DNA from: Clostridia bacterium
GTDB lineage: Bacteria > Bacillota > Clostridia > Lachnospirales > Anaerotignaceae
Reading direction: 5' to 3'
Assembly: GCA_022651385.1 (NCBI GenBank)
Contig: JALCQR010000005.1
Coordinates: 1-64,000 of the forward strand
DNA: 64,000 nt
Position 1 is the stretch's first letter. Each line of letters opens with the position of its first letter. Made by a program: the position numbers and the translations under genes. A model generated the notes under the pieces. It did no database searches and had not been told where the DNA came from. It was given only the letters and a program-made list of their open reading frames with translations. This document shows positions 6,782 through 17,609 of the stretch, in pieces.

Positions 6782-9064
6782 ATGATGGAACCGATAACCA
6801 TTGATGAGCTGAAGCAGAAACGGATCTGGGTCTGCTGGCATTATGAAAAAAGAAAAGATAAGCAGACAAAAGTTCCGATCACTGCATCCGGGATCCATAC
6901 CGGCACGGACGACAGTCATTCCGGAGACTGGATGACTTATCAGGAAGCCCGTGAAGCTGCCGGGAAGAACGGCTACGACGGAGTCGGCTTTGTAATCCCG
7001 AAAGGGTTCTTCTTCCTTGATGCCGATGACAAGCAGCTTGACGATCCTTTCATCAAACTACTGCTGGAGCGCTTCCAGTCGTACACGGAATGGTCCGTGA
7101 GCGGAACCGGGATTCACATCTATGGCCAGTGCGATCTCAGCAAACTGCCTGTCGCGGAGACAAATGATGGAAAGCTGAAGATTGATACAGCCCATTATTA
7201 TGTAAAGAATCCGAACAACCAGCTGGAACTTTATATCGGGGGACTCACAAACCGCTTTGCCGTATTCACTGGGAACGTGATTGCGGATAAGCCGCTTGCC
7301 GTCTGCACAGAGGCGCTTCTGACTACATTCAACAAGGACATGCGGAAAAAAGAGCCTGTCCGCTACAGTGAGAAACGCGATTCAGGTTCCGAGGAGGATT
7401 TTGACCTGATCTGCTCTCTCCGAAAGCAGAAAAATGGTGAAAAATTCAAGAAGCTCTTTGATAAAGGCGACTTCAGCGATTATGGTTCACAGTCTGAGGC
7501 GGATGCTGCACTCTGTGCGCTTATCGCTTTCCGGACAGGAAATGATCCGGAGCGCATAGACCGTATCTTCCGTGATTCTGCCCTGTATCGGCAGAAGTGG
7601 GAACGGGAGGATTATCGTACCGCTACGATCCAGTATGGAATAGATGCCTGCGATGGGCAGTTTCACCGCTCCGTAATGCCGCATGAAGACTTCATCCGGT
7701 TTGATGCAGACGGTATGGCATATGTATCTACTCCCAAGCTGGTAAAGTACGTGCGGAAAAATCTCATCTACATTCTCGTTCGGGACAGCGGCAAACAGGG
7801 ACTTCTGAAGTTCGTCTACAACGATGGCGTTTACCGTTTATATTCGAACGACATGTTCATGGGCGAAATCAAGAAATTTATTGCTGCCTATGATGAAGAG
7901 CTTATCTGCATGAGAACTTTGAATGAGACGCTGGGGCAGATTAGCACAGACCTCAACTATGTCAGTCAGGACGAGCTGAATGCAGACGAGTCGATCATCA
8001 ATTTCAGAAACGGGCTTCTTCGTGTAACAGAAGACGATCTCGAACTGGAGCCTCACGATCCGGCAATCTACTCCACGATACAGATCCCCTGCGAATGGAC
8101 AGGAAAGCCATCGCCAACGCCGGTATTTGACAAGTACATTAAAACGCTTACGGATAACGATCAGGACGTAGAACAGCTTTTATTGGAATTCATCGGCGCA
8201 TGCCTGTCCAATGTGAAAGGCTGGCGTATGAAAAAGGCCCTGTTCCTTGTGGGAAAAGGCGATACAGGAAAATCCCAGCTTAAGAGTCTGGTGGAGCTTC
8301 TGCTCGGAAAGGGCAACTTCGCAAGTCTTGATCTGAGAGAAATCGAAGCAAGATTCGGTACTGGAGTGATCTATGGCACGAGACTTGCCGGAAGCTCAGA
8401 TATGAGCTTTGTCACGGTGACGGAACTGAAAACCTTCAAGCTGCTCACCGGAGGCGATGAAGTACACGCTGAGTTCAAGGGGCAGCAGGGATTTACGTAT
8501 CGATATAACGGCCTTCTCTGGTTCTGTATGAATCGTCTCCCGCGCTTTGGAGGCGATGACGGACAGTGGGTATACGACCGCATCATGGTGGTCAAATGTC
8601 CGAATGTAGTTCCCAAGGAGAAACAGGACAAGCATCTGCTCGACAAGATGTACGCCGAGCGTGATGGCATTGTCTACAAGGCAATTCTGGCCTTTCAGCA
8701 GGTGCTCAGGAACGGCTGCCGATTCTCGGAACCGGAAAGTGTCCGTAAAGCCCGGGAAGAATACATGGCGGATAACAATACGGTGATCAGCTTCTTTACC
8801 GAATGCATGTGCCGCAAGGAATCCGGCAAGGCCGCAGATGGATGCACCACGAACGCCATCTATGATGCCTACCGTTCATGGTGCGGGAACAACAATAACG
8901 GCTATGCCAAGACAGCGAAGGAATTCCGTGAAGCACTATCGTCGTACCTCGGAACTACCTACAAAGATATGACTGTTCATACAGAGCACGGCACCTGTTT
9001 CCGGGATTACACCCTGAACGAGGAGGCAATGGAGGACTATTCCGGTTTTCTCCGTTATGCATGA
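6782..9064 (+). CDS. P4-type primase/helicase of a phage or plasmid
   Basis: 760 residues. The N-terminal third (IWVCWHYEKR...GVGFVIPKGFFFLDADDK) resembles primase-polymerase-like domains of phage replication proteins. The C-terminal third (from about residue 440) is a D5/P4-family helicase with Walker A FLVGKGDTGKSQ (about 490-501) and NRLPRFGGDDGQW, ending in a helical tail. It should open and prime the element's own replication origin. The start is ATG 6782 after AAAGGAGG; an upstream in-frame ATG at 6722 lies inside the xis gene. The iteron-like field begins at its 3' end. Confidence 0.88.
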   Translation: MMEPITIDELKQKRIWVCWHYEKRKDKQTKVPITASGIHTGTDDSHSGDWMTYQEAREAAGKNGYDGVGFVIPKGFFFLDADDKQLDDPFIKLLLERFQSYTEWSVSGTGIHIYGQCDLSKLPVAETNDGKLKIDTAHYYVKNPNNQLELYIGGLTNRFAVFTGNVIADKPLAVCTEALLTTFNKDMRKKEPVRYSEKRDSGSEEDFDLICSLRKQKNGEKFKKLFDKGDFSDYGSQSEADAALCALIAFRTGNDPERIDRIFRDSALYRQKWEREDYRTATIQYGIDACDGQFHRSVMPHEDFIRFDADGMAYVSTPKLVKYVRKNLIYILVRDSGKQGLLKFVYNDGVYRLYSNDMFMGEIKKFIAAYDEELICMRTLNETLGQISTDLNYVSQDELNADESIINFRNGLLRVTEDDLELEPHDPAIYSTIQIPCEWTGKPSPTPVFDKYIKTLTDNDQDVEQLLLEFIGACLSNVKGWRMKKALFLVGKGDTGKSQLKSLVELLLGKGNFASLDLREIEARFGTGVIYGTRLAGSSDMSFVTVTELKTFKLLTGGDEVHAEFKGQQGFTYRYNGLLWFCMNRLPRFGGDDGQWVYDRIMVVKCPNVVPKEKQDKHLLDKMYAERDGIVYKAILAFQQVLRNGCRFSEPESVRKAREEYMADNNTVISFFTECMCRKESGKAADGCTTNAIYDAYRSWCGNNNNGYAKTAKEFREALSSYLGTTYKDMTVHTEHGTCFRDYTLNEEAMEDYSGFLRYA

Positions 9065-9073
9065 CCACAGTAG

Positions 9074-9365
9074 TGTCAGTTCTGTCAGGAATCCTGACAG
9101 TGTCAGCTTTCAAAAAGTCAGTAATCATGCGGGTTTCAGAGCTTTTCTGACAGAACTGACAGTATTTCTTATACCGGCACAGAAAATCAAAAGTTCTGTG
9201 TGGAATGTGAAAAATAACAAAAAGGGTGTAGGAAGTACGCTCTGTGGAAATGAAGTTCAGATTTCTGTCAGTTCTGTCAGGAATCCATCGAAAAGCCAGT
9301 AACCATGCGGATTCCCGGGCTGACAGTTCCTGAAATTACTGTCAGGCAACTGTCAGTTCTGTCAG
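9074..9365 (+). repeat. iteron-like repeats, probable replication origin of the element
   Basis: TGTCAGTTCTGTCAGGAATCC occurs exactly at 9074-9094 and 9266-9286. CTGTCAGTTCTGTCAG recurs at 9350-9365, its inverted form CTGACAGAACTGACAG lies at 9147-9162, and single (C)TGACAG/CTGTCAG units occur at about 9095, 9320 and 9339. CAGTAA-C/T-CATGCGG is repeated at about 9119 and 9297. The dense direct and inverted repeats follow a P4-type primase gene, so they are most simply its binding sites (ori). The 81-codon frame through them is composed of the repeats and is not called. Confidence 0.7.
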
Positions 9366-9448
9366 CGAAGGAGGTGATGCCCTTGAGGGCCCTTTGATAA
9401 TGAAAACAGCAATGACTCAGGAAAACAAGCCAGGAAGGAGGAAGTCAG

Positions 9449-9727
9449 ATGATGCTCAGACCATGTTTACCAATCGTGAATTATGATTTGCCGCTGAAGC
9501 CGGAAGACCGCAGCTATTTCTCAGATGAGAAATATGAGTGCGTGTCCCTGTTCCGGACCAAACAAGGAGCCCCTGTTTTGCTCCTTGAGCGCAGAGATCC
9601 GGCCAGACTGTGCTGGAAAGTGCAGACCGGTTCCACAGCAATGTATTTTAGAAGTTTCAGCGAAGCCAACGCCTACTGCAAGAAAAATTACTATGACCTG
9701 CACGGCAAGCGGCTTCAGACTGTCTAA
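9449..9727 (+). CDS. hypothetical element protein, 92 aa
   Basis: Unrecognised. ATG-ATG start 7 nt after AAGGAGG. A short soluble protein, basic towards the C-terminus, with VSLFRTKQGAPVLLLERRDPARLC and a closing FSEANAYCKKNYYDLHGK. It lies between the iteron field and a zinc-ribbon protein and is probably co-transcribed with the downstream capsid gene. No structural or nuclease motif is visible. Confidence 0.6.
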   Translation: MMLRPCLPIVNYDLPLKPEDRSYFSDEKYECVSLFRTKQGAPVLLLERRDPARLCWKVQTGSTAMYFRSFSEANAYCKKNYYDLHGKRLQTV

Positions 9728-9744
9728 GAAGGAGGAATTCAATT

Positions 9745-10077
9745 ATGGCAGTATTTGGATTACACAAACCGAACAACGCAGATGGAAGATTTGTCTATCT
9801 TTCATCACACAAGACCTATTCCAGCGAGGACTACGCCAAGCAGAACTACAAGCTCTATCTGACAGATGAGCTGGACAAGGACGAGCATGGACGTATTTTC
9901 ACCTATTACCGTCTGCATGCAATGGATGCGCACTCCCCTGAACAGGCGATGCGCTACAGCATCTGCTGTCCGAAGTGCGGCGCTGTCCTGCGCCAGATCG
10001 GAAGAAGTCTTAATTATCACGACCTTGGGCTCTATGAGTGCCCGGAGTGCAGTGCAGAAAAAGAAGGGAGAAACTGA
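9745..10077 (+). CDS. small zinc-ribbon protein, 110 aa
   Basis: ATG preceded by AAGGAGG. The N-terminal 60 residues (VFGLHKPNNADGRFVYLSS...) have no family I know. The C-terminus carries two CxxC knuckles, CCPKCG and YECPECS, separated by about 22 residues, forming a zinc ribbon likely used for nucleic-acid or protein contact. Its TGA lies 1 nt before the ATG of the capsid gene, implying tight co-expression with the capsid. A scaffold, processing or regulatory partner of the capsid is possible but unproven. Confidence 0.65.
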   Translation: MAVFGLHKPNNADGRFVYLSSHKTYSSEDYAKQNYKLYLTDELDKDEHGRIFTYYRLHAMDAHSPEQAMRYSICCPKCGAVLRQIGRSLNYHDLGLYECPECSAEKEGRN

Positions 10078-10078
10078 T

Positions 10079-10999
10079 ATGGGTATCTATAACGCAGTCG
10101 GCGCGGCCTATGAGACCGCATTCTGGAAAACAATGAAAACACCTGTGGTGGATCGTGCCACCATGGAGAGCGGAAGAAGCGCGGATACAAACGCATACTA
10201 CCTTCCGCTCAATAGACAGGACGAAATGGAAAATGCTCTCGCGAACGAAGATGCATTCCGTCGTATTGCGACGTTCATCCGGGCATATGATCACGACAAC
10301 AGGATCCTCGCCTGTGACACAGAAGACACCGCTGGATTTATCAAAGAAGCAGAGGTAATCCCCGCCATCGATGGGCAGCCGGAGTTCTCCAAGGTGCCCA
10401 TTGACGTCCACAAACTGGCGGCCCTTGTCTCTTTCGATGAAGATTTTGTAAATGATTCTGCCTTTGACTTCCAGAAGTTCCTTCTGAGAAGGTTCGCCCG
10501 GGTTATGGGAAAAGGCGAAGAGAAAGCCTTCATCAACGGCACAGGCAGCGATGAGCCGACCGGCATTCTGCACGAAGAAAAAGGAGCCCCGGCTAATGTC
10601 GAGACATCGGCGTTTGCCTTCGATGACATCATCAAGCTGTACTTTTCCATTGAAGCCGAGTACCGGGATCATGGCACATGGCTGATGAACGACAAGACCG
10701 CCCTTACGCTCCGCTCCATGAAAGACAGCTCCGGGAACTACCTGTGGAGAGGATCAGACGATCTTCTCTTTGGCAAACCTGTTGTCGTTTCCAACTTTAT
10801 GCCGGATGCGGAGAGCGGGAAGTCTCCGGTTGTATTCGCAGATTTTTCCTACTACTGGATCATCTGCCGTAAGCCGGTGTCCGTCCGTGCTCTGCGTGAG
10901 CTTTATGCCCTGCAGAACAAGGTCGGCTTTGTCGGGACGGAATATCTGGACGGAAAGCTCATCCGCCGCAAGGCTGCCGGACGCATTCTGGTAAAGTAA
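10079..10999 (+). CDS. phage major capsid protein, HK97 fold
   Basis: 306 residues. The sequence follows the HK97-type major capsid pattern: an N-terminal arm (residues 1-45), then segments such as IATFIRAYDHDNRILACDT, the P-domain/spine region with VSFDEDFVNDSAFDFQKFL, FINGTGSDEPTGIL (about 160-173), WLMNDKTALTLRSMKD, FGKPVVVSNFMP and a C-terminal RRKAAGRILVK. No scaffolding delta-domain is fused at the N-terminus. The start ATG 10079 follows AAGAAGGGAG; the longer upstream frame overlaps the zinc-ribbon gene. No terminase, portal, protease or tail gene is present in the window, so this is a lone capsid gene on an otherwise non-phage-like element. Confidence 0.87.
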   Translation: MGIYNAVGAAYETAFWKTMKTPVVDRATMESGRSADTNAYYLPLNRQDEMENALANEDAFRRIATFIRAYDHDNRILACDTEDTAGFIKEAEVIPAIDGQPEFSKVPIDVHKLAALVSFDEDFVNDSAFDFQKFLLRRFARVMGKGEEKAFINGTGSDEPTGILHEEKGAPANVETSAFAFDDIIKLYFSIEAEYRDHGTWLMNDKTALTLRSMKDSSGNYLWRGSDDLLFGKPVVVSNFMPDAESGKSPVVFADFSYYWIICRKPVSVRALRELYALQNKVGFVGTEYLDGKLIRRKAAGRILVK

Positions 11000-11165
11000 T
11001 CGGCCCTTTCATGTCCTTTTCGGCGGAGAGCCTTTAATACCCCGTTTGAACTGGAAAAAAAGCACACGAGAGGGGACGGCGGTCTCCGGGATAATCCTGT
11101 ACCGAGATCTGACCCGCCCCTCCTGTTCCGTGCGGAAGAAATCTGAGCGAAAGGAGGAAAAGCGG

Positions 11166-11348
11166 ATGGATACTGAATCACGACACGTCACCGAGAGAAT
11201 CATCGGCGGCACTACCTACATTATCGAGTCGGTAGTCAGTGAATCCGCAAAAGAGACAGCCTATGACAAACTGAGAAAAATGATCGAAAACGAAGCCAAA
11301 CATATGACAATCAATGACAATACAGAGCCAAAAGAGAAAGCATCCTGA
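11166..11348 (+). CDS. TnpW-family transposon protein
   Basis: 60 residues after AAAGGAGG. ERIIGGTTYIIESVVSESAKETAYDKLRKMI is the hallmark of small TnpW-like proteins that lie next to TnpX/TndX recombinases in Tn4451-type elements (family knowledge). The function of TnpW is not established. It lies 74 nt before the recombinase gene, in the expected arrangement. Confidence 0.8.
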   Translation: MDTESRHVTERIIGGTTYIIESVVSESAKETAYDKLRKMIENEAKHMTINDNTEPKEKAS

Positions 11349-11385
11349 GACACTTGACTTCTCCGGCACTGGGAGGGATAGATAG

Positions 11386-13113
<1,728 letters not shown>

Positions 13114-13184
13114 ATTCTTTCACCCAAACTGGGGTCCCTATGGAAACCCTTAGAAATCAAGGCTTTCAGGCATTTAGAAATCTC

Positions 13185-13257
13185 TGCACATTACAGGAAT
13201 CGAACCTGCGGCCTTTCGCTCCGGAGGCGAACGCTCTATCCCCTGAGCTAAATGTGC
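13185..13257 (-). tRNA. tRNA-Arg (anticodon CCG)
   Basis: Complete cloverleaf on the minus strand: acceptor GCACATT paired with AATGTGC, D-stem GCTC/GAGC, anticodon stem TTCGC/GCGAA with loop CTCCGGA (anticodon CCG), T-arm GCAGG-TTCGATT-CCTGT, discriminator A, no encoded CCA. Its 3' end faces the mobile element, a position common for integration targets, although the element's recombinase is of the serine type. Confidence 0.95.
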
Positions 13258-13312
13258 ACCGCGGTATTCATTTTAATCCATTTCTTAATTAATGTCAATG
13301 TGTCTGTGTAAA

Positions 13313-13735
13313 CTATTGCTTTACTTTGGCTTTGTCTATGCTGTTCTGCACGGCGTCAAGAATAAGCTGGTTTGTTACAGGAGAATCGCTGTTGTAAGAA
13401 AAGCCCACACCCTGATTTTCAACTACCTGCTTTGCAAGAGTTTTTGCCGAGCTTTCAAAAAGCGGATAAAAAACAGGCACATTTTCGGATGTGTTTTTAA
13501 GCTTTACAGACTTGATTTTGTTCTTGGAGAACTTTACTTCCACAGCAATTGTACCGTTGTCAAGTACAATATCGGAAGCATATGTACCGGGTATGTACGC
13601 TTGGTCTTTGCCTTTGTCTTTTCCTCCGAATATAATATGTAACAGTCCTAAAATTACCGCCAGCACAATCACAAACAAAACAGCGGCTTTTATTATTTCT
13701 CTGATTTTTAGCACTAAAAATCTATTTGCTCCCAT
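13313..13735 (-). CDS. membrane-anchored FMN-bind-like protein
   Basis: 140 residues with one N-terminal membrane segment (AAVLFVIVLAVILGLLHIIF, about 16-35) and an extracytoplasmic domain of the FMN-binding type (YIPGTYASDIVLDNGTIAVEVKF...). The usual SGAT/S flavin-attachment motif near the C-terminus is replaced by DSPVTN, so covalent FMN attachment is doubtful. Start after AGGAGG. This is the first clearly chromosomal gene right of the element. It is convergent with the recombinase and divergent from addB. Confidence 0.7.
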   Translation of the reverse strand: MGANRFLVLKIREIIKAAVLFVIVLAVILGLLHIIFGGKDKGKDQAYIPGTYASDIVLDNGTIAVEVKFSKNKIKSVKLKNTSENVPVFYPLFESSAKTLAKQVVENQGVGFSYNSDSPVTNQLILDAVQNSIDKAKVKQ

Positions 13736-13873
13736 ATCAAAATTCCTCCTAAAAGCGTTTATATTATTATATTATTTCCGACTCCGTATTTTATGCTTTC
13801 AAAAAATATAAACATTGAATTTATTCCGGCTATGGATTATCATTAATATAATAACTTTTAAGGAATGATTTAT

Positions 13874-16800
13874 ATGGCTCTGAGGTTTATTTTAGGCCGC
13901 GCCGGCTGCGGCAAAACAACCGTATGTCTTAAAGAAATAGCGGCAAAACAGCATACATCACAAAACGATATTATATATATTGTGCCGGAGCAGTTTTCGC
14001 TTCAGGCCGAAAAAAGCATACTGCGTTTTTCAAAAGAAAAAGTAATGCTTAAAGCACAGGTACTTAGCTTCAACCGTCTTGCCTATAACGTTTTCAAAAA
14101 AACAGGCGTTTCAAAAACGGAAGTTCTCGACGATATGGGAAAATCTATGGCCATAAGAAAAATTATAAACACACGGCGTGACGATTTTGAGTATTTCGTA
14201 TCCGGATGCGACAAAAAAGGCTTTACGGAGCAGCTGAAGCTTACAATAACAGAGCTTTTCAAATACGGTATATCCACTGACGCACTTAAAAAAAGTATGG
14301 ATGAAAACAGTGATAATACAATGTTAAAATGCAAGCTTCACGATACAGCAATAATTTATGAAGATTACCGAAAATTTTTAGAAAGCGGCTATATTTCCGG
14401 CGATGATACTCTTGATATGCTATACGAGAAAATGGATGACGCCTATTTTTTAAAAAACTGCGAGGTATGGATAGACGGCTTTTCGGGGTTTACGCCTCAG
14501 GAGCTTAAAATAATAAATAAACTAATAAAAATATGTGTAAATGTTTCAATTACTCTTACAATGGGACAAGCCGCGTATGAAAATGATTCTCTATCAATGT
14601 CGTCGCTTTTTTTTGAGCCAAAGGAAACACTTAAAAATATACGGCGTATGACAATTGATTCAGGATGCAAAATACTTCCTCCCGTAATACTTGAAAAGCC
14701 ATTCCGCTTTAGGGCAAAGTCACTTGCATATCTTGAAGAAGGTCTTACCACGTTTTCGCCTAAAGCCCATGATAACTGCGCGGCTGTTCATCTTTACTCG
14801 GCTTCAAGCCGGTTTGACGAAGCTACAAATGTTGCTTGCAGAATACTCGACACAGTAAAAAACAAAGGTATCTGTTTTAAAGACATAGCAGTGCTTACAG
14901 GCGATATTTCATCATATGCAAACACAATCAAGGCAATTTTCACCGAGTGCAAAATACCATTTTTCATTGATATAAAAAGAGAAATGTTAAGTATGCCTTT
15001 TGTTGTTTTTATTACCTCCCTGCTTGATACGGCAATAAAAAACATGAGTTACGAAAGCGTGTTCACACTTTTAAAAACAGGTCTTTTTCCTATGGAAAGA
15101 GATGATATAGAAATTCTTGAAAATTATGTGCTCGCCCACGGCATAAGAGGCAGTATGTGGCAGAAGGAATGGACATATAAAGACGTTAATAACAATCCCG
15201 ATTTTTATGAGAAAATTAATTTTCTTCGCAGCGAGGTTGTAAATAAACTCAATTTCCCGGCAAAAAAGAAATATACCGTTGAAAAAATTTGCTCTCAGAT
15301 ATATAAAACTATAACGGACTTAAAAATAAATGAGAAAACAGAAGAAATATGTTCTTTGTTTGAGGAAAACAAAAATTTTGCAAAGTCATATGAAACCCGC
15401 CAGTGCTATAATACCGTAATGGATATATTTGACACAATGTGTGTAATATCGGGTGATGAAAAAGTTACGTATGAGGAGTTTGAAAGTCTGTTTGAAAGTG
15501 CCGTAATATCCGGCAAAATAGGTATAATACCTCCGGGGATTGATAATGTGCTTATAGGCGATATAGACAGGACAAGGCTTCCGGAAACTAAGCTTCTTTT
15601 CATTATAGGCGCAAATGAGGGGATATTCCCTCCTGCGGTTGAGGACGCGGGGATTTTTTCAGAAACGGAAAGAGAGCTTATGAAAAACAGCGGCATGTCC
15701 CTTGCTCCGGACAGCAAACGAAAAGCGTTTCAGTCACGATTTAATGTGTACTCGGCACTTACAAAAGCCGAAAACGGGCTTTATATAAGCTGGGTACAAA
15801 GCGACCTTCAGGGAAAAGCAATTCAGCCTTCGCCTGTAGTAAATACAATACAAAGAATATTTCCAAAAATAAAAGTAATAAAGAGCGACGATAAAGAGAC
15901 CGAAAATCTTATCCTGTCCTCGCCGCAGTGTGCTTTTCACCGTCTTGGGGAAGCTGTCTCAAACAGTTCTCAGTCACCGTTTTATAAAAGCGTGCTTGAG
16001 TATTTTTATAATGATGAAAATTGGCATGACAAAACCTTTGCCCTTATGAAAGGCGCCGATGAAAAAAGCATGCCCACGCTTTCAAAATCAATAACGGATA
16101 AATTGTATAAAGAAAATATGTATTCCAGTATTTCACGTCTTGAAAAGTTTGCGGCATGTCCGTATATGTATTTTATGGCATATACAATGGCAGCAAGAGA
16201 GCGGCCTTTATTCGAGCTTGGCACACCGGACCTCGGGCGAATTTTTCATGCAGTTATTGAAGATTTTTCGTCAAGCGTAAATGAAAAAGGCATGTCATGG
16301 AATGACTTGGATGATGATAAAACCACTGCTTTGGCAAATGAGTCAATTAAAAGGCAGATTCCGCTAATTGAAAACGATGTATTGTTTTCGTCGTCGGCAA
16401 TGAAGTATCTTGTAAAGCGTATTGAGCAGATTTCGCTTCGTGCTATTACCACTTTAACACAGCACGTAAAAAAAGGCACGTTTAGGCCATATGCTTTTGA
16501 GCTTGGCTTCGGCAAGGGAAATCTTGCGCCTATAGTGATGGATATAGGAAACGGCCGTAAAATGTATCTTACAGGTCAGATTGACCGAGTTGACATAATG
16601 GAAAAAGACGGAAGCGTTTATGTAAAGATAATAGACTATAAGTCAGGAAATAAGGATTTCAGCTTACAGGATATTTACTACGGTCTTCAGCTTCAGCTTA
16701 TGATATATATTGACGCAGTTATAAACAGCGGGCTTTTTAAAAATGAAAATATACTGCCCGGCGGAGTGTTTTATTTCAGGATAAAGGACCCTGTTATAAA

Positions 16801-17233
16801 AGGGATATCCACTCTTGACATGACGGATGACGATATAAAAAATCTCATTACGCGCGAGCTTAAAATGAGCGGGCTTGTGCTGAATGAAGCTGACGTAATA
16901 AAAGGCATGGATAAAGATTTTGACAAAAGCTCCGATATAATACCGGTACACTTAAAAAAAGACGGCACACAGGCGGTAAATTCATATGCTGCGGATACAA
17001 AAACTTTCCGTCATATAATGGATTACTGCTTAAAGAAAGCCTCTGTGCTGGGTAAAAATATAGCAGACGGATATATAAAGCCGTCGCCGGTGTCCACATC
17101 TCAGTTTCTGCCGTGCGGTTATTGTCCGTACTCAAGCGTGTGCGGGTTTGACGCCGCAGAAAATCATGTCACATTTAAAAAGCTCAATAAAGATGAGGCA
17201 CTTTATAAAATAAATAATGAGGTAAAAGAATAA
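13874..17233 (+). CDS. addB: ATP-dependent helicase/nuclease subunit B
   Basis: 1119-residue AddB, which with AddA resects double-strand breaks and recognises Chi. Visible are Walker A FILGRAGCGKTT at the very N-terminus, UvrD-like C-terminal helicase segments, and the RecB-type nuclease with LTGQIDRVDI...VKIIDYKSG (about 900-930) plus the 4Fe-4S staple: an upstream Cys in KFAACPYMYF and the terminal cluster PCGYCPYSSVC. ATG 13874 is chosen because AAGGA lies 9 nt before it; the ATG at 13865 abuts that site. The usual downstream partner addA is absent; a repeat element starts right after the stop codon. Confidence 0.93.
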   Translation: MALRFILGRAGCGKTTVCLKEIAAKQHTSQNDIIYIVPEQFSLQAEKSILRFSKEKVMLKAQVLSFNRLAYNVFKKTGVSKTEVLDDMGKSMAIRKIINTRRDDFEYFVSGCDKKGFTEQLKLTITELFKYGISTDALKKSMDENSDNTMLKCKLHDTAIIYEDYRKFLESGYISGDDTLDMLYEKMDDAYFLKNCEVWIDGFSGFTPQELKIINKLIKICVNVSITLTMGQAAYENDSLSMSSLFFEPKETLKNIRRMTIDSGCKILPPVILEKPFRFRAKSLAYLEEGLTTFSPKAHDNCAAVHLYSASSRFDEATNVACRILDTVKNKGICFKDIAVLTGDISSYANTIKAIFTECKIPFFIDIKREMLSMPFVVFITSLLDTAIKNMSYESVFTLLKTGLFPMERDDIEILENYVLAHGIRGSMWQKEWTYKDVNNNPDFYEKINFLRSEVVNKLNFPAKKKYTVEKICSQIYKTITDLKINEKTEEICSLFEENKNFAKSYETRQCYNTVMDIFDTMCVISGDEKVTYEEFESLFESAVISGKIGIIPPGIDNVLIGDIDRTRLPETKLLFIIGANEGIFPPAVEDAGIFSETERELMKNSGMSLAPDSKRKAFQSRFNVYSALTKAENGLYISWVQSDLQGKAIQPSPVVNTIQRIFPKIKVIKSDDKETENLILSSPQCAFHRLGEAVSNSSQSPFYKSVLEYFYNDENWHDKTFALMKGADEKSMPTLSKSITDKLYKENMYSSISRLEKFAACPYMYFMAYTMAARERPLFELGTPDLGRIFHAVIEDFSSSVNEKGMSWNDLDDDKTTALANESIKRQIPLIENDVLFSSSAMKYLVKRIEQISLRAITTLTQHVKKGTFRPYAFELGFGKGNLAPIVMDIGNGRKMYLTGQIDRVDIMEKDGSVYVKIIDYKSGNKDFSLQDIYYGLQLQLMIYIDAVINSGLFKNENILPGGVFYFRIKDPVIKGISTLDMTDDDIKNLITRELKMSGLVLNEADVIKGMDKDFDKSSDIIPVHLKKDGTQAVNSYAADTKTFRHIMDYCLKKASVLGKNIADGYIKPSPVSTSQFLPCGYCPYSSVCGFDAAENHVTFKKLNKDEALYKINNEVKE

Positions 17234-17238
17234 ATGAC

Positions 17239-17604
17239 CGCCGAAGGCATATTAAAGTAACTTGCTAAGCAAAGCCATCAAGGTCTAAGTTTTTACAAAT
17301 TAAGGGGTGCTTTTTATTTTGCAAAAAGCACCCCTAACCTCTTAAAAATGCGCATTATTAAGACCTTGGGACTCTGCATAGCAAGTTCAGTGATTTCCCC
17401 GTGGGAAACAGCCTTTGGCTGCCGCCCTCTTTCTGGCGGTCACGCACTCAAACCTTGCCAGCCTTTTAGTACCGCAAAGATGTGCGGACGCCGTAGGCGG
17501 ATTTTGCTTGCAAAATTACTGAAAGTGAAGGCCGGCTCTAAACTTTATAACGCCTTCGGCGAACCTCTAAAAGGCCGGCTCTAAACTTTATAACGCCTTC
17601 GGCG
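17239..17604. mobile_element. 366-bp MITE-like element
   Basis: It begins CGCCGAAGGC-ATATTAAAGT and ends with the inverted form (ACTTTATAAC-GCCTTCGGCG): imperfect terminal inverted repeats of about 22 bp. Inside are a second inverted repeat, ACTTGCTA near 17259 with TAGCAAGT near 17384, flanking a perfect hairpin AGGGGTGCTTTTT / AAAAAGCACCCCT (about 17303-17336), and a 34-bp direct duplication at the right end. No coding frame longer than noise. Fragments recur near 40.37 kb and 63.11 kb. Confidence 0.65.
17528..17604 (+). repeat. 34-bp direct repeat pair
   Basis: The 34-bp sequence starting AAGGCCGGCTCTAAACTTTA and ending CGCCTTCGGCG occurs identically at 17528-17561 and 17571-17604 with a 9-bp spacer. 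Each copy ends with the element's terminal inverted repeat, so the right end of the MITE-like element is duplicated. Confidence 0.9.
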
Positions 17605-17609
17605 TCCCT

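Noticed and set aside
9057-9302. 81-codon plus-strand ORF behind the primase
   Set aside because: It is built from the iteron repeats, has no ribosome site and overlaps the primase end.
10010-10672. 220-codon minus-strand ORF opposite the capsid gene
   Set aside because: The capsid frame has a ribosome site and family motifs; this one has neither.
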